Below, in pieces: positions 8,870 to 17,517 of a stretch of 34,678 nucleotides of DNA. How positions within the stretch are numbered: the first letter of the stretch is position 1; each line of letters opens with the position of its first letter. Origin of the DNA: Acetobacteraceae bacterium (GTDB taxonomy: Bacteria; Pseudomonadota; Alphaproteobacteria; Acetobacterales; Acetobacteraceae); NCBI GenBank assembly GCA_947475245.1, contig CANJLW010000039.1, forward strand, positions 1 to 34,678, read 5' to 3'. The position numbers and the translations under genes were made by a program. Under the pieces are notes generated by a model. That model was not told the DNA's origin, ran no database searches, and saw only the letters and a list, made by a program, of their open reading frames with translations.

Positions 8870-10017
8870 GGCGCGTCATCCAAATAGACCGTTCCGTCGA
8901 GGATACGGCGGGCGGTGCGGCCCAGGGTTGCCCGTCGCACCCCGGGGTTCCGTCCCGAGGAAGACAGTTCGACCTCGGCCTGTGTGTCGATCACGCCGGC
9001 AGGGTGCCCAATGCGGATCTCCTGAGTATCCCGAGCGGCGATACGCAAGGCCTGATGCACGATCGTTCCTGGAATCCGCGCCGCGACACCGGTGCATGCG
9101 GTTGAAGTTCCAGCATAGGTCTTATGCGTGATCTGCATAAACAGCAGACGGGAAACAACATCCACCGCATCAGCAGCGACCGGCACCCCGTCCAGATGCC
9201 CGATGTAATCCGCCGGGGACGAGATGATCCCCAAAATTGGGGTCGCGGGTGATTCCGCCCGAGCGGCGGCAACCGATGTAACCATCCCCATACGCAGCGC
9301 ACCCGCCGCCCTGATCCGCTCCAGGCGGTCCAACAACGCCTGATCGGCATCGATCGAAGCCGGCGTTTCTGTTCCGGTCAGCCCAACATCGCTTGCCCGA
9401 ATGAACACGTGCGCATTGCCGATATCCACCAGCGAAGCCTCGATTGGACCAACGCCGGGCACGTCCAGCATATCCGTAACATTGCCCGTCGGCAGCAGCG
9501 CGCCCGTCGCACCACCGGCGGTGTCCGCGAAGTCCAGCAGAATTCGGGCGCCTGTTCCCGGGACTCCGGGAATCCGATAGTCGCCCGCGCGAACGGGTCG
9601 CCCATCGCGAACCGGCACCTCAATCGTCAGAATCCGCTTCAGGTTGGTCGTATAGGCGCGGACGCGCGTCATCGGTTCGACGGCCTCCACCAATCCCATT
9701 TCAATCGCATATTGCCCGACGGCGGACGAGATATTGCCGCACAGGCTCTTGTAATCCACATGTGGTCGATCGATTTCAACCTGGCCGAACGTGTAGGTGA
9801 CATCGGTGTTCGCGACACGTGGCGCGCCAATGATCGCGAGCTTGCTTGTCAGCGGGTCGGCTCCTCCCAGACCGTCGATCTGACGCTTATCCGGGGAGCC
9901 GAAAACGCGCAGGATGATCGCGTCGCGCTCCTCGCCGGGCGGCGGAAGGTCCTCTTCTCGCAGGAACACCGCCTTGCTGGTGCCTCCGCGCATGATCGTG
10001 CAGCGCAACCCTTCCAT
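8866..10017 (-). CDS. PrpF-family isomerase (4-oxalomesaconate tautomerase-like)
   Basis: This 383-residue protein starts MEGLRCTIMRGGTSKAVFLR, the N terminus of PrpF proteins, and has DGLGGADPLTSKLAI, HVDYKSLCGNISSAVGQYA and TYAGTSTACTGVAARIPGT, typical of this diaminopimelate-epimerase-like fold. Known members isomerise double bonds of tricarboxylates, such as aconitate isomerisation with AcnD in the methylcitrate cycle or 4-oxalomesaconate tautomerisation in gallate breakdown. No acnD, prpC or gallate genes are nearby, so the substrate is open. The ATG at 10017 is chosen because AAGGGG lies just upstream; an earlier ATG at 10056 would overlap the preceding gene by 29 bases. It is followed by the MDR oxidoreductase with an ATGA overlap. 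Confidence 0.88.
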   Translation of the reverse strand: MEGLRCTIMRGGTSKAVFLREEDLPPPGEERDAIILRVFGSPDKRQIDGLGGADPLTSKLAIIGAPRVANTDVTYTFGQVEIDRPHVDYKSLCGNISSAVGQYAIEMGLVEAVEPMTRVRAYTTNLKRILTIEVPVRDGRPVRAGDYRIPGVPGTGARILLDFADTAGGATGALLPTGNVTDMLDVPGVGPIEASLVDIGNAHVFIRASDVGLTGTETPASIDADQALLDRLERIRAAGALRMGMVTSVAAARAESPATPILGIISSPADYIGHLDGVPVAADAVDVVSRLLFMQITHKTYAGTSTACTGVAARIPGTIVHQALRIAARDTQEIRIGHPAGVIDTQAEVELSSSGRNPGVRRATLGRTARRILDGTVYLDDAP

Positions 10018-10027
10018 CCGAAACCCC

Positions 10028-11014
10028 TTATTGATGTGCCCCCGGCGCTTTCGCATCCTTCAGGCGGCGCAACTCCACGAGTTGCCAGATCAGCAGAATT
10101 GGGACACCCACGGCGATGTCGCGTCCCCTCCGAACCAGTGACACAGCGATGGATACGTCCGGGGGAATGCCGAACAGAGCACCCAACCCGGCGTAGCCGG
10201 CCTCTTGAACACCGGCGTTAATCGGCACCATGAATGCCAGGGCGGCGGCGGCGCTCAGCAGTGCCTCGATCGCGATGGCATCGTCGAAATCCAAACGAAC
10301 CCCCAGGGCGCGATACGTCAGCCAACCCGCGAAGGCCGTGCAGAACCAACCAATCAAATGCAACGTCAGGCCTAGCAGCAACCGGCCGGTATGTCCGTAG
10401 ATCAAGCGCAATTCTGCCTGCAAGACCTCCACACGCTCTCGTGCATCCTCAAACCACTGTCCCGCGATACGACGCCCAAGCGTCGAGAATATTGGGGCCG
10501 CGCCTTTCTGTAACCAGAAGAACCCAAAGCACCCCAACACGGCCAAGCCCAGTCCGATTTCCACCGGCACCGCCAAGGCGGAGTCCGGCGCGCGAGCCAG
10601 CAAGACGCCCAGCCCGATGCCCGCGAACACAATCTGCGCCAAAAACTCCGCCGTGACGTCGACGACGATGGAGGCCGTGGCAGTGTGCCATTTAACCCCA
10701 TGCAACGTGAGAACGCGTGTCCCGAACACGAACCCGCCGACCTGCGAAAACGGCAGACAATTGCCGGACGCATCCCGCACCATTCGCCCCCAGATCGGCA
10801 CCCAGGGACGATGGGACTCGCGGGCCGGCATGATCACACCCCACGCGAGACCCAGAACGACGAACATCACAATCTGCCAACCGACGATCAGCGCGAAATC
10901 CAGCCATCCGATTCGTCCCAACGCGGCAACGATATTATCGAGGCCGAACCACGCCACGAGCGCCAATGCGATCACGAGTCCGGCGAAGGCAAGAATATAG
11001 GACAGGCGCTTCAT
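10028..11014 (-). CDS. hpnL: HpnL-like hopanoid-associated membrane protein (LPG synthase TM-region family)
   Basis: The 328-residue protein has about eight membrane segments and the pattern of the UPF0104/lysylphosphatidylglycerol-synthase transmembrane family: an N-terminal helix, FSQVGGFVFGTRVLTLHGV, then FMVPINAGVQEAGYAGLGALF with the conserved PxxxGxxE-type motif. HpnL members are linked to hopanoid clusters and are proposed to act in moving or finishing hopanoids in the envelope. It sits divergent to hpnA across a 208-base intergenic region, which supports the assignment. The PrpF-type gene begins 10 bases after its stop and could be co-transcribed, though no functional link is evident. 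Confidence 0.82.
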   Translation of the reverse strand: MKRLSYILAFAGLVIALALVAWFGLDNIVAALGRIGWLDFALIVGWQIVMFVVLGLAWGVIMPARESHRPWVPIWGRMVRDASGNCLPFSQVGGFVFGTRVLTLHGVKWHTATASIVVDVTAEFLAQIVFAGIGLGVLLARAPDSALAVPVEIGLGLAVLGCFGFFWLQKGAAPIFSTLGRRIAGQWFEDARERVEVLQAELRLIYGHTGRLLLGLTLHLIGWFCTAFAGWLTYRALGVRLDFDDAIAIEALLSAAAALAFMVPINAGVQEAGYAGLGALFGIPPDVSIAVSLVRRGRDIAVGVPILLIWQLVELRRLKDAKAPGAHQ

Positions 11015-11222
11015 TTTTGGGTCGACCGCCCTGACTGCCGATAGTTCGATGATAGGGATGCGGTTCTGCCTCGGTCGGCCGTTCCCGGCAAGCCAATGTC
11101 TTCGATGGCCGGTTCCTTCGCCTTACGCGACGCGTCAGACGACCGCCGCCGGAATTGCAATGCGGCCTGTTCCCTGCACAACAAACATCGCCTATGGATG
11201 GCCGGATGTCCGAGGGAAGCCC

Positions 11223-12215
11223 ATGACGACTCTGGTTACAGGCGCCACTGGTTTCGTTGGTTCGGCTGTAGCGCGGGTGTTGCTCGCACGCGGCCACGAT
11301 CTGCGCCTGCTCGTGCGCAAGAACAGCGATCGCCGCAATATCGCGGAACTGGACGCCGAAACCGTTATCGGCGATCTGACCGACCCTGATTCGCTGGACC
11401 GCGCGGCCTCCGGCTGTCGATTCGTGGTCCATGTTGCCGCCGATTACCGCTTCTGGGTGCCCAATCCCGCGGACATGCTCAATGCGAACGTCGAGGGCAC
11501 CCTGGCGATCCTCCGTTCCGCGACCAAGGCCGGCGCCGAACGCATCGTGTACTGCAGTTCCGTCGCCGCCCTGGGCCAGATCGGTGACGGCACACCCGCG
11601 ACCGAAGACACACCGGCTGTCGAAGCTGACTTTGTCGGCATCTACAAACGCTCCAAATTCCTTGCGGAAAGGGCGGTGCTGGAAGCGGCGCGTAAGGATT
11701 CGATCCCGCTGGTCATCGTCAATCCCGCCGCGCCGGTGGGACCGCGGGACATCAAGCCCACGCCGACCGGCAAGATGATCCTCGACGCCGCCGCGGGGCG
11801 CGTGCCGGCCTATATCGATACGGGGCTTAATCTGGTCCATGTCGACGACGTCGCGGAAGGACACGCCTTGGCGTTGGAGCGCGGACGAATCGGCGAACGC
11901 TATATTCTGGGCGGCGAGAACATGCCGCTGAAGGATATCCTGACCCTGGTCGCCTCTGTCGCGGGGCAACGACCGCCGTCAATCCGACTGCCCGAAGCCA
12001 TTATTTGGCCGATCGCCTTCGCGATGGAACATTTTGCGCGCGTGACCGGCATCCCCCCGCTTATGACCCGCGACCACCTGAAAATGGCGCGAAAGAAGAT
12101 GTACTACTCGTCGCGGAAAGCCATCGAGGAACTTGGCTTTCAACCACGCCCCGTGCGTGGCGCGGTTGAAGACGCTGTCGCCTGGTTCCGCGCAAACGGC
12201 ATGCTCCGCCCATGA
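11223..12215 (+). CDS. hpnA: Hopanoid-associated sugar epimerase/dehydrogenase HpnA
   Basis: This 330-residue extended short-chain dehydrogenase has the NAD(P)-binding motif TGATGFVGSAVARVL at its N terminus, the active-site Tyr and Lys in IYKRSKFLAE, and VNPAAPVGPRDIKPTPTG and GERYILGGENM, all typical of HpnA. It is thought to modify the sugar or ribose-derived side chain of extended hopanoids. The ATG at 11223 is preceded by GAGGGAAG, a good ribosome-binding site, and starts the Rossmann fold; longer in-frame versions upstream have no homology. Its stop overlaps the hpnB start (ATGA), the first of several couplings in this operon. Confidence 0.94.
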   Translation: MTTLVTGATGFVGSAVARVLLARGHDLRLLVRKNSDRRNIAELDAETVIGDLTDPDSLDRAASGCRFVVHVAADYRFWVPNPADMLNANVEGTLAILRSATKAGAERIVYCSSVAALGQIGDGTPATEDTPAVEADFVGIYKRSKFLAERAVLEAARKDSIPLVIVNPAAPVGPRDIKPTPTGKMILDAAAGRVPAYIDTGLNLVHVDDVAEGHALALERGRIGERYILGGENMPLKDILTLVASVAGQRPPSIRLPEAIIWPIAFAMEHFARVTGIPPLMTRDHLKMARKKMYYSSRKAIEELGFQPRPVRGAVEDAVAWFRANGMLRP

Positions 12216-13327
12216 CGACGCTGACGTGGATCGCTCTGTTCGTCTGGCTTTACCTTATCTTCGGCCATGGCCGCTTTTGGCAGTCCGGCCCCGTGCTGCC
12301 GGCACGGAAGCCCAGCGGTTATTTGCCGGTTACGGTCGTCGTACCCGCCCGCGACGAAGCTCCTGTGATCGAAGCCAGCCTGCGTTCGCTTCTGGCGCAA
12401 ACCTACCCCGGTCCGCTCAACATCATTCTCGTCGACGACGGCAGCACCGATGGAACCGGTGACATCGTTCGGCGGATCACCGATCCACGTTTGCGGGTCA
12501 TCACCGGTACGTCACGACCGGCGGGATGGAGCGGCAAGCTCTGGGCCGTCTCCCAGGGGATCGAAGCCGCCGGCGACGCGAAGCTTATTCTGCTGACCGA
12601 CGCCGACATCCTGCACGCCCCCGACCATTTGCTGGCGTTGACCGCCAGGATCGAACGCGGCGACCTCGACATGGTCTCGGAAATGGTCGAACTCGCCTGC
12701 GAAAGCCCCGCCGAGAAGGCGCTTGTGCCGGCTTTCGTGTTCTTTTTCCAATTGTTGTACCCCTTCGCCTGGGTCAACGATCCGCAACGCGCCATCGCCG
12801 CCGCGGCCGGCGGAACTATCCTGATCCGACGACGCGCCTTGGATCGCATCGGCGGAATAAGCGCCATCAGAGGTGCGTTGATCGACGATGTGGCATTGGC
12901 GACGGCGGTAAAAGCAGGAGGAAAAATCTGGATCGGCCACGCCGCGTTGGCACGGTCAGTCCGCCCGTACCCGACCGCCGGTGACATCTGGCGCATGATC
13001 GCTCGGACCGCCTATGTCCAACTTCGCTTCTCACCGACACTCTTGCTTTTGACGACAGTCGGCATGGCTTTGGTATGGCTTCTGCCGCCGCTCGCCGCGC
13101 TCTTCGGCGGCGGCACGATGCGTATGCTCGGGATCGTCACCTGGATCATGATGACCGCTTCCTATCTTCCGACCTTGCAGCGGTTTCGGCGATCCTGGTT
13201 TTGGGCGCTGGGATTGCCATTGATCGCACTGTTCTATATGGCCGCAACCATAGGATCAGCCGTCAACCATTACCGAGGCCGAGGTGTCGCCTGGAAAAGT
13301 CGAACCTATTTGAGTGCTGATGTATGA
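12212..13327 (+). CDS. hpnB: Hopanoid-associated glycosyltransferase HpnB
   Basis: The 371-residue family 2 glycosyltransferase has an N-terminal membrane helix, then VVVPARDEAPVIEASLRSLL and ILVDDGSTDGTGD for the nucleotide-sugar site, TDADI as the DxD-type metal site, and three or four C-terminal membrane helices. HpnB is found in hopanoid operons and is proposed to glycosylate hopanoid precursors; a direct activity is not firmly established. It overlaps hpnA and hpnC by 4 bases at each end (ATGA), so translation is coupled. Confidence 0.94.
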   Translation: MTTLTWIALFVWLYLIFGHGRFWQSGPVLPARKPSGYLPVTVVVPARDEAPVIEASLRSLLAQTYPGPLNIILVDDGSTDGTGDIVRRITDPRLRVITGTSRPAGWSGKLWAVSQGIEAAGDAKLILLTDADILHAPDHLLALTARIERGDLDMVSEMVELACESPAEKALVPAFVFFFQLLYPFAWVNDPQRAIAAAAGGTILIRRRALDRIGGISAIRGALIDDVALATAVKAGGKIWIGHAALARSVRPYPTAGDIWRMIARTAYVQLRFSPTLLLLTTVGMALVWLLPPLAALFGGGTMRMLGIVTWIMMTASYLPTLQRFRRSWFWALGLPLIALFYMAATIGSAVNHYRGRGVAWKSRTYLSADV

Positions 13328-14178
13328 ACGAGCACATTGATCCACATCAGTCCGACAACGTCGAGGTCTGGTCCGGCAAGGATCGCGGCGATGAAAACTT
13401 TCCGGTCGGCTCCATTGTCATCCGCAAGGCGCTACGGCCGCACATCCACGCCTACTACGCCTTTGCCCGTAACGCGGACGATATCGCCGATTCCACCACC
13501 CTGTCCCCGCAGGATAAGGTGGCGCGCCTTGATGTCATGGAGGACGTTCTCCTTGGCCGCCGCACCAGTGGTTCGCCATCCGCGAGCGCGCTCCGCGAAA
13601 GCCTGCGGACCACCAAGGTATCGACCGTCCACGCCACGGACCTGCTGATCGCCTTTCGTCGTGACGCGACCAAGAAGCGCTATGCGACGATCGATGAGCT
13701 CTACAACTACTGCCGCTATTCCGCCGTCCCGGTGGGCCGCTACGTGATCGACCTGCATGGTGAAAGCCATGAGTGTTATTCCCCGTCGGACGCACTCTGT
13801 ATCTCGCTGCAAGTGCTGAACCACCTGCAGGACTGCAAAAAGGACCTTGAAACCCTCGACCGCTGCTATATTCCGCAGTCGCTGCTGGAACACTTCGGTG
13901 CCTCTGTCGCCGATGTGCGACGCGAAAGGGAAACGCCGCAGCTGCGCCGGGTATTCGTCACCCTGCTGGATCGCGTCGATCGGTTAAACCAGGCCGCCAT
14001 GGAACTCCCGGAGATCGCGAAGGACCGCCGGTTGCGCGTCGAAACCGCATTGATCTGCGGTTTGTCCCGCCGCCTCGCCCGCCGACTGGCTGAGAACGAC
14101 CCGCTGGAGAACCGCGTGAAACTCACCCGATCGGATGCGATCCTGAGCACGCTGCGTGCCCTGATGTTTCTGACCTGA
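13324..14178 (+). CDS. hpnC: Hydroxysqualene synthase HpnC
   Basis: This 284-residue squalene/phytoene-synthase-fold protein has NFPVGSIVIRKALRPHIHA at the substrate entry, the first Asp-rich motif YAFARNADDIADS, and SLQVLNHLQDCKKDLETLDR in place of the second. The LNHLQDCKKD form is characteristic of HpnC rather than HpnD. HpnC converts presqualene diphosphate (from HpnD) into hydroxysqualene, which HpnE then reduces to squalene. The start overlaps the hpnB stop (ATGA) and the stop overlaps the hpnD start (TGATG). Confidence 0.95.
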   Translation: MNEHIDPHQSDNVEVWSGKDRGDENFPVGSIVIRKALRPHIHAYYAFARNADDIADSTTLSPQDKVARLDVMEDVLLGRRTSGSPSASALRESLRTTKVSTVHATDLLIAFRRDATKKRYATIDELYNYCRYSAVPVGRYVIDLHGESHECYSPSDALCISLQVLNHLQDCKKDLETLDRCYIPQSLLEHFGASVADVRRERETPQLRRVFVTLLDRVDRLNQAAMELPEIAKDRRLRVETALICGLSRRLARRLAENDPLENRVKLTRSDAILSTLRALMFLT

Positions 14179-15041
14179 TGCGCATCGCGCGACCGCCTCT
14201 CGGCGCCGATCAATCCGACCTCGACGCGGTCGAGGAAATCGTGCGCGCCGCCGGCACATCGTTCTATCAGGGGATGCGTGTTCTGCCGCCGGATCGGCGT
14301 CACGCGATGTATGCGATCTACGCATTCTGTCGCATCGTCGACGATATCGCGGACGAGGAAGGGACGCTCCCGGAAAAGCGGCGCCAGCTTGAAGTGTGGC
14401 GACAGTACATCGCCGGTCTCTATCGTGGGGAGGCCGAAGGCCCCGTCACGCGGGTCCTGGTCATCGCCGCGAAGCAATTCGCCTTGCGATTGGAAGACTT
14501 TATCGCAGTCATCGACGGCATGCAGATGGACGCGGAAACGGTCATCGTCGCGCCTGATTTCGCCACCCTGGACCTGTATTGCGATCGTGTCGCCGCCGCC
14601 GTCGGACGCTTATCCGTCCGGGCCTTTGGCGACTCCTCGCCGGCCGCCGACCGCGTCGCGCACGCTCTCGGGCGAGCCTTACAGTTGACCAATATTCTGC
14701 GCGACCTGAAAGAAGACGCGGATCGGGGCCGATTGTACCTGCCGCGCGAGTATCTCGATGATGCGGCGGTGCCGCATGACCCAGCGGCCGCACTTGCCCA
14801 TCCTGCCCTACCCCGGGTGTGCGCGCGACTGGCCAGGGTCGCGCAGGATCACTTCCGGACCGCCGCCGCCGAGATGAACCACTGCGATCCCCGTGCCATG
14901 CGACCCGCTCGGCTGATGGGCGCGACCTACGGTGCGATCCTGACCAGACTGGAACAAAGCGGCTGGAAGGACCCGGCGGAACGCATCAGCCTGCCGAAAT
15001 GGCAAAAGCTTTGGTTGGCATTTCGCTACGGTCTGTTCTGA
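14178..15041 (+). CDS. hpnD: Presqualene diphosphate synthase HpnD
   Basis: The 287-residue protein has the two Asp-rich motifs of head-to-head prenyl synthases, YAFCRIVDDIADEEG and LQLTNILRDLKEDADRGRLY, and SFYQGMRVLPPDRRHAMYAI at the N terminus. HpnD joins two farnesyl diphosphates to presqualene diphosphate, the first step of the HpnDCE route to squalene. It begins inside the hpnC stop codon. The usual next genes, hpnE (squalene-forming flavoprotein) and shc (squalene-hopene cyclase), are not in this window, so the pathway must be completed elsewhere. Confidence 0.95.
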   Translation: MRIARPPLGADQSDLDAVEEIVRAAGTSFYQGMRVLPPDRRHAMYAIYAFCRIVDDIADEEGTLPEKRRQLEVWRQYIAGLYRGEAEGPVTRVLVIAAKQFALRLEDFIAVIDGMQMDAETVIVAPDFATLDLYCDRVAAAVGRLSVRAFGDSSPAADRVAHALGRALQLTNILRDLKEDADRGRLYLPREYLDDAAVPHDPAAALAHPALPRVCARLARVAQDHFRTAAAEMNHCDPRAMRPARLMGATYGAILTRLEQSGWKDPAERISLPKWQKLWLAFRYGLF

Positions 15042-15155
15042 CCCGTTCGATAGCCCCCAGTTCCATGCACGCCTGACCCGCCCGCCGGGGGAACCACGGA
15101 TTCGGGAATTCACTTGCGCGACGCTTTTGCCGCATCGCATAATGACTCCAGCATC

Positions 15156-15191
15156 ATATCGTTAATTCTTTGCCTCAATTATTAACGATAT
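15156..15191. promoter_or_regulatory. AT-rich perfect inverted repeat upstream of the small Lys-rich gene
   Basis: ATATCGTTAAT (15156-15166) is repeated inverted as ATTAACGATAT (15181-15191), 11 bp with a 14-base spacer, in an AT-rich island of otherwise GC-rich DNA. It lies 114 bases after hpnD and 46 bases before the GTG of the next gene. The shape suggests a binding site for a dimeric regulator or a promoter region; as a terminator for hpnABCD it would lack a following U-run. No matching regulator is coded here. Confidence 0.5.
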
Positions 15192-15237
15192 CGGCAACGC
15201 CCTACGAACCGTAACGCCTAATGCCGGAGCACCGAAC

Positions 15238-15429
15238 GTGTCAAAATCGATTAAGCGCCTGATCGCTGCCATCGTCTTCGCTCTTCCGATTGCCGCACTG
15301 GTATCGGCCCCCGCCATGGCGGCCAAGCCGCGCAAGGCGAAGACCAGCATGGTGTCAAAGCCCTCCAAAAGCTCACATGCGTCCAAGGGCGTTCACAAGA
15401 CGCACAGCAAGGCCAAAAAGGCCGCCTGA
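15238..15429 (+). CDS. Small exported Lys/Ser-rich basic protein, unknown function
   Basis: A 63-residue product begins with a clear signal peptide: basic MSKSIKRL, a hydrophobic core (about 9-24) and APAMA-A as a signal-peptidase site near residue 29. The mature part is about 35 residues, nearly all Lys, Ser, Thr, His and Ala (KPRKAKTSMVSK, KTHSKAKKAA), very basic and probably unstructured. The GTG start has GGAG about 9 bases upstream. Similar short Lys-rich periplasmic proteins occur widely in alphaproteobacteria without known function; binding to acidic surface polymers or nucleic acids is only a guess. The gene stands alone between hpnD and the convergent hyfI-like gene. Confidence 0.65.
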   Translation: MSKSIKRLIAAIVFALPIAALVSAPAMAAKPRKAKTSMVSKPSKSSHASKGVHKTHSKAKKAA

Positions 15430-15448
15430 CGGTCGCCTGCACTGAACA

Positions 15449-15476
15449 CCGCGACAGGGCCTAGCCACTGTCGCGG
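15449..15476. terminator. Hairpin between convergent genes, probable bidirectional terminator
   Basis: CCGCGACAG (15449-15457) and CTGTCGCGG (15468-15476) form a perfect 9-bp stem with a 10-base loop. It sits in the 74-base gap between the small basic-protein gene (plus) and the hyfI-like gene (minus), where a terminator is expected on both strands. Neither side has a strong T-run, so the efficiency is uncertain. Confidence 0.6.
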
Positions 15477-15503
15477 CCAGATTACGGATCGTCGGCACTG
15501 CGA

Positions 15504-16010
15504 TCATCGGCTGTTCGCTTCCAAAAGCGCCCGTAAGCCGGACAAGATGCGACCTGGATTGGGCGGACACCCACTGATCGTCAGATCGATGGGCACGCTG
15601 GCCCCTGCACCGTCCAAGACAGCGTAACTTCCCTTGAACACGCCTCCGTCGATGGCACAATCGCCGACTGCAACGACCCATTTCGGGTCCGGCGTTGCGT
15701 CCCAGGCCTGTTCCAAAGCCTCTCGCAAATTCCGCGTCAGGGGGCCTGTGACCAGCAGCACATCCGCCTGCATGGGTGCCTCGACAAAGCGTATTCCAAA
15801 CCGTTGCAGGTCGTAGGCGACCCCGGTCAGGGCCTGAAGCTCCAGCTCACACCCACTGCAACTGCCGGCGTTGACGTGCCGGATTGACAGGCTGCGCCCA
15901 AGACGAACCTGAGAAGCCGCGTCGAGCCGAGCGGCCAATGATGCGACTGTTGCGGGATCGACGGATGCCCGCGCGGTCAGCCGTTCCGCCAAGCGCCGAA
16001 CGATCGCCAT
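15504..16010 (-). CDS. hyfI: HyfI/NuoB-like [4Fe-4S] subunit of a hydrogenase-4-related complex
   Basis: This 168-residue protein matches the small subunit of group 4 hydrogenases and complex I NuoB. All four cluster ligands are present: C51 and C54 in GSCSGCELEL, C118 in VGDCAIDGG and C148 in SGCPPNP, which would hold the N2-type cluster next to the large subunit. It is the last gene of the six-gene operon, 13 bases after hyfG, with a strong GGGAGG before its ATG. With ferredoxin-like subunits absent from the operon, this is the only iron-sulfur site seen in the complex. Confidence 0.9.
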   Translation of the reverse strand: MAIVRRLAERLTARASVDPATVASLAARLDAASQVRLGRSLSIRHVNAGSCSGCELELQALTGVAYDLQRFGIRFVEAPMQADVLLVTGPLTRNLREALEQAWDATPDPKWVVAVGDCAIDGGVFKGSYAVLDGAGASVPIDLTISGCPPNPGRILSGLRALLEANSR

Positions 16011-16023
16011 CTTGCCTCCCTAT

Positions 16024-17517
16024 TCAAAGGTCCATTCCGGAGGCCGATAGGCCCAACGAATGCCTGATCAACGGCGCATCGTCGATCGAAGCCCCGACCA
16101 GCGTCGTTTCGGCCAGCTTCCATAGTGCCCAACCCGGATCGCGCGGGAACACGCCGACGATCTGGCCGTGGTCCAGGCGCAGCCAGCACCAAACATCGCC
16201 CCTGGCGGATTCGGCGTTCCCTACCCCCTCTCCACTGTCCATGGGCATTGCGGCGGCGAACGGTCCGTCCGGCAAAGCCTCGATCAAGGCCGCCAGCATC
16301 CGCGCGCTTTCCGCGATCTCGGTCCGGCGCAGGCGACAACGCGCCAAGGCATCCCCTGTCGTGGCCAAGGGAACCTCGCCGAGAATGCCGCGATACATCG
16401 ACGACAGTCGCCGAACATCGAACGGCACCCCTGCCGAACGGCCAACGATCCCGCCGACCGCCAAACGAGCAGCCAGTGTAGGATCGACTACGCCGACACC
16501 GCTCAAACGCGCCGCAAAGGCCGAGTGCGAATGACCTTGCCCCAGGTTCGGCAACGCGGCATCGATGATATCGAGCATCTCCCGCAACACTTCCGGTGCC
16601 TCAGCCGCGATATCGATGGCAACACCGCCCGGAACCACGCAATCCATCATAAGCCGGTGACCGAACGCGCGCTCGCTTGTTGTCGCCAGAACTTCCCGCA
16701 AGCGAGCACAACGCCGCTCGATTGCCGACACGCCCACCAAACCGGCTGTCGTGCCAAGAGCGAGCAAGTGCCCCGCGATGCGTTCGATCTCCGCCATGAT
16801 CACGCGCAATATCCGCGCGCGCGGCGGGACCTCGACGCGCAGTGCGGCTTCGGCTGCCTCGGCGAAGGCAATCGAATGCGCGACCGTCGCATCGCCCACC
16901 AGTCGGGACGCAAACCGCGCCGCCGTTCGGGGGGATTTTCCGAGCATCAGCGACTGGGTGCCCTTGTGGGTGTAGCCGAGACGACATTCGGCCTGAACAA
17001 TGCGGTCGGCGCGCAGCGTCAAGCGCAGGTGATCGGCGTCCTCGATCAGTTCCCTGACCGGCCCGACGGGCAGTTGAAACTCCCCGTACCCAACGTCCAG
17101 CCGAAATTCCGGCGGTTCGGCCTTCGCGACCGCCATCCCCGGACGATCCGCCAAGGGGTGGGACATAGGCCAGTGTCCGTGGTCGAGCCAGGGCCGGTCG
17201 TCGCCACCGCCGAGGGCACGATGCCCCCAGAGGTCAGCGACCATGCGTTCGAACAGGATCGCTCCGGGCCAGGCCGCCGACACCGACGGATAGCCGCCGC
17301 TCTCGACAGGGCACGACACCACCGCGGCCGCCTCCTCGACTTCGTCGAGCAACAGCGCGTGCACCTGATCGGCCTCCGCCCAAAGGGCGAGCAGGCGAAC
17401 GGCCTTCCCCGCCAGGGTTTCAGCCATGGCCGACCATTCCGTCTGCGTCAGAAGATGATGCAGCCACGGGTCACATCGTTCGGCTTGCGTGGATTGGAAT
17501 GTATCGAACGCGCTCAT
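16024..17517 (-). CDS. hyfG: HyfG-like large subunit (NuoC-NuoD fusion) without Ni-binding cysteines
   Basis: The 497-residue protein joins a NuoC-like domain (about 30-130, with YPSVSAAWPGAILFERMVAD) to a NuoD/hydrogenase-large-like domain (about 135-497). In active group 4 hydrogenases the first Ni ligands lie in a CGxC motif; here that place reads V-G-D-A (207-210) within SRLVGDATVAHS. At the C terminus the DPCxxC motif is replaced by IDDAPLIRHSLGL. Without these four cysteines it cannot hold a NiFe site, so this is a non-hydrogenase relative, in the class called energy-converting hydrogenase-related (Ehr). The likely catalytic partner is a quinone or another redox protein, not H2. ATG at 17517 overlaps the hyfF-like stop (ATGA). 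Confidence 0.9.
   Translation of the reverse strand: MSAFDTFQSTQAERCDPWLHHLLTQTEWSAMAETLAGKAVRLLALWAEADQVHALLLDEVEEAAAVVSCPVESGGYPSVSAAWPGAILFERMVADLWGHRALGGGDDRPWLDHGHWPMSHPLADRPGMAVAKAEPPEFRLDVGYGEFQLPVGPVRELIEDADHLRLTLRADRIVQAECRLGYTHKGTQSLMLGKSPRTAARFASRLVGDATVAHSIAFAEAAEAALRVEVPPRARILRVIMAEIERIAGHLLALGTTAGLVGVSAIERRCARLREVLATTSERAFGHRLMMDCVVPGGVAIDIAAEAPEVLREMLDIIDAALPNLGQGHSHSAFAARLSGVGVVDPTLAARLAVGGIVGRSAGVPFDVRRLSSMYRGILGEVPLATTGDALARCRLRRTEIAESARMLAALIEALPDGPFAAAMPMDSGEGVGNAESARGDVWCWLRLDHGQIVGVFPRDPGWALWKLAETTLVGASIDDAPLIRHSLGLSASGMDL

Noticed and set aside
15162-15186. CtrA binding site (TTAA-N7-TTAA)
   Set aside because: The two TTAA elements are 17 bases apart, not 7.
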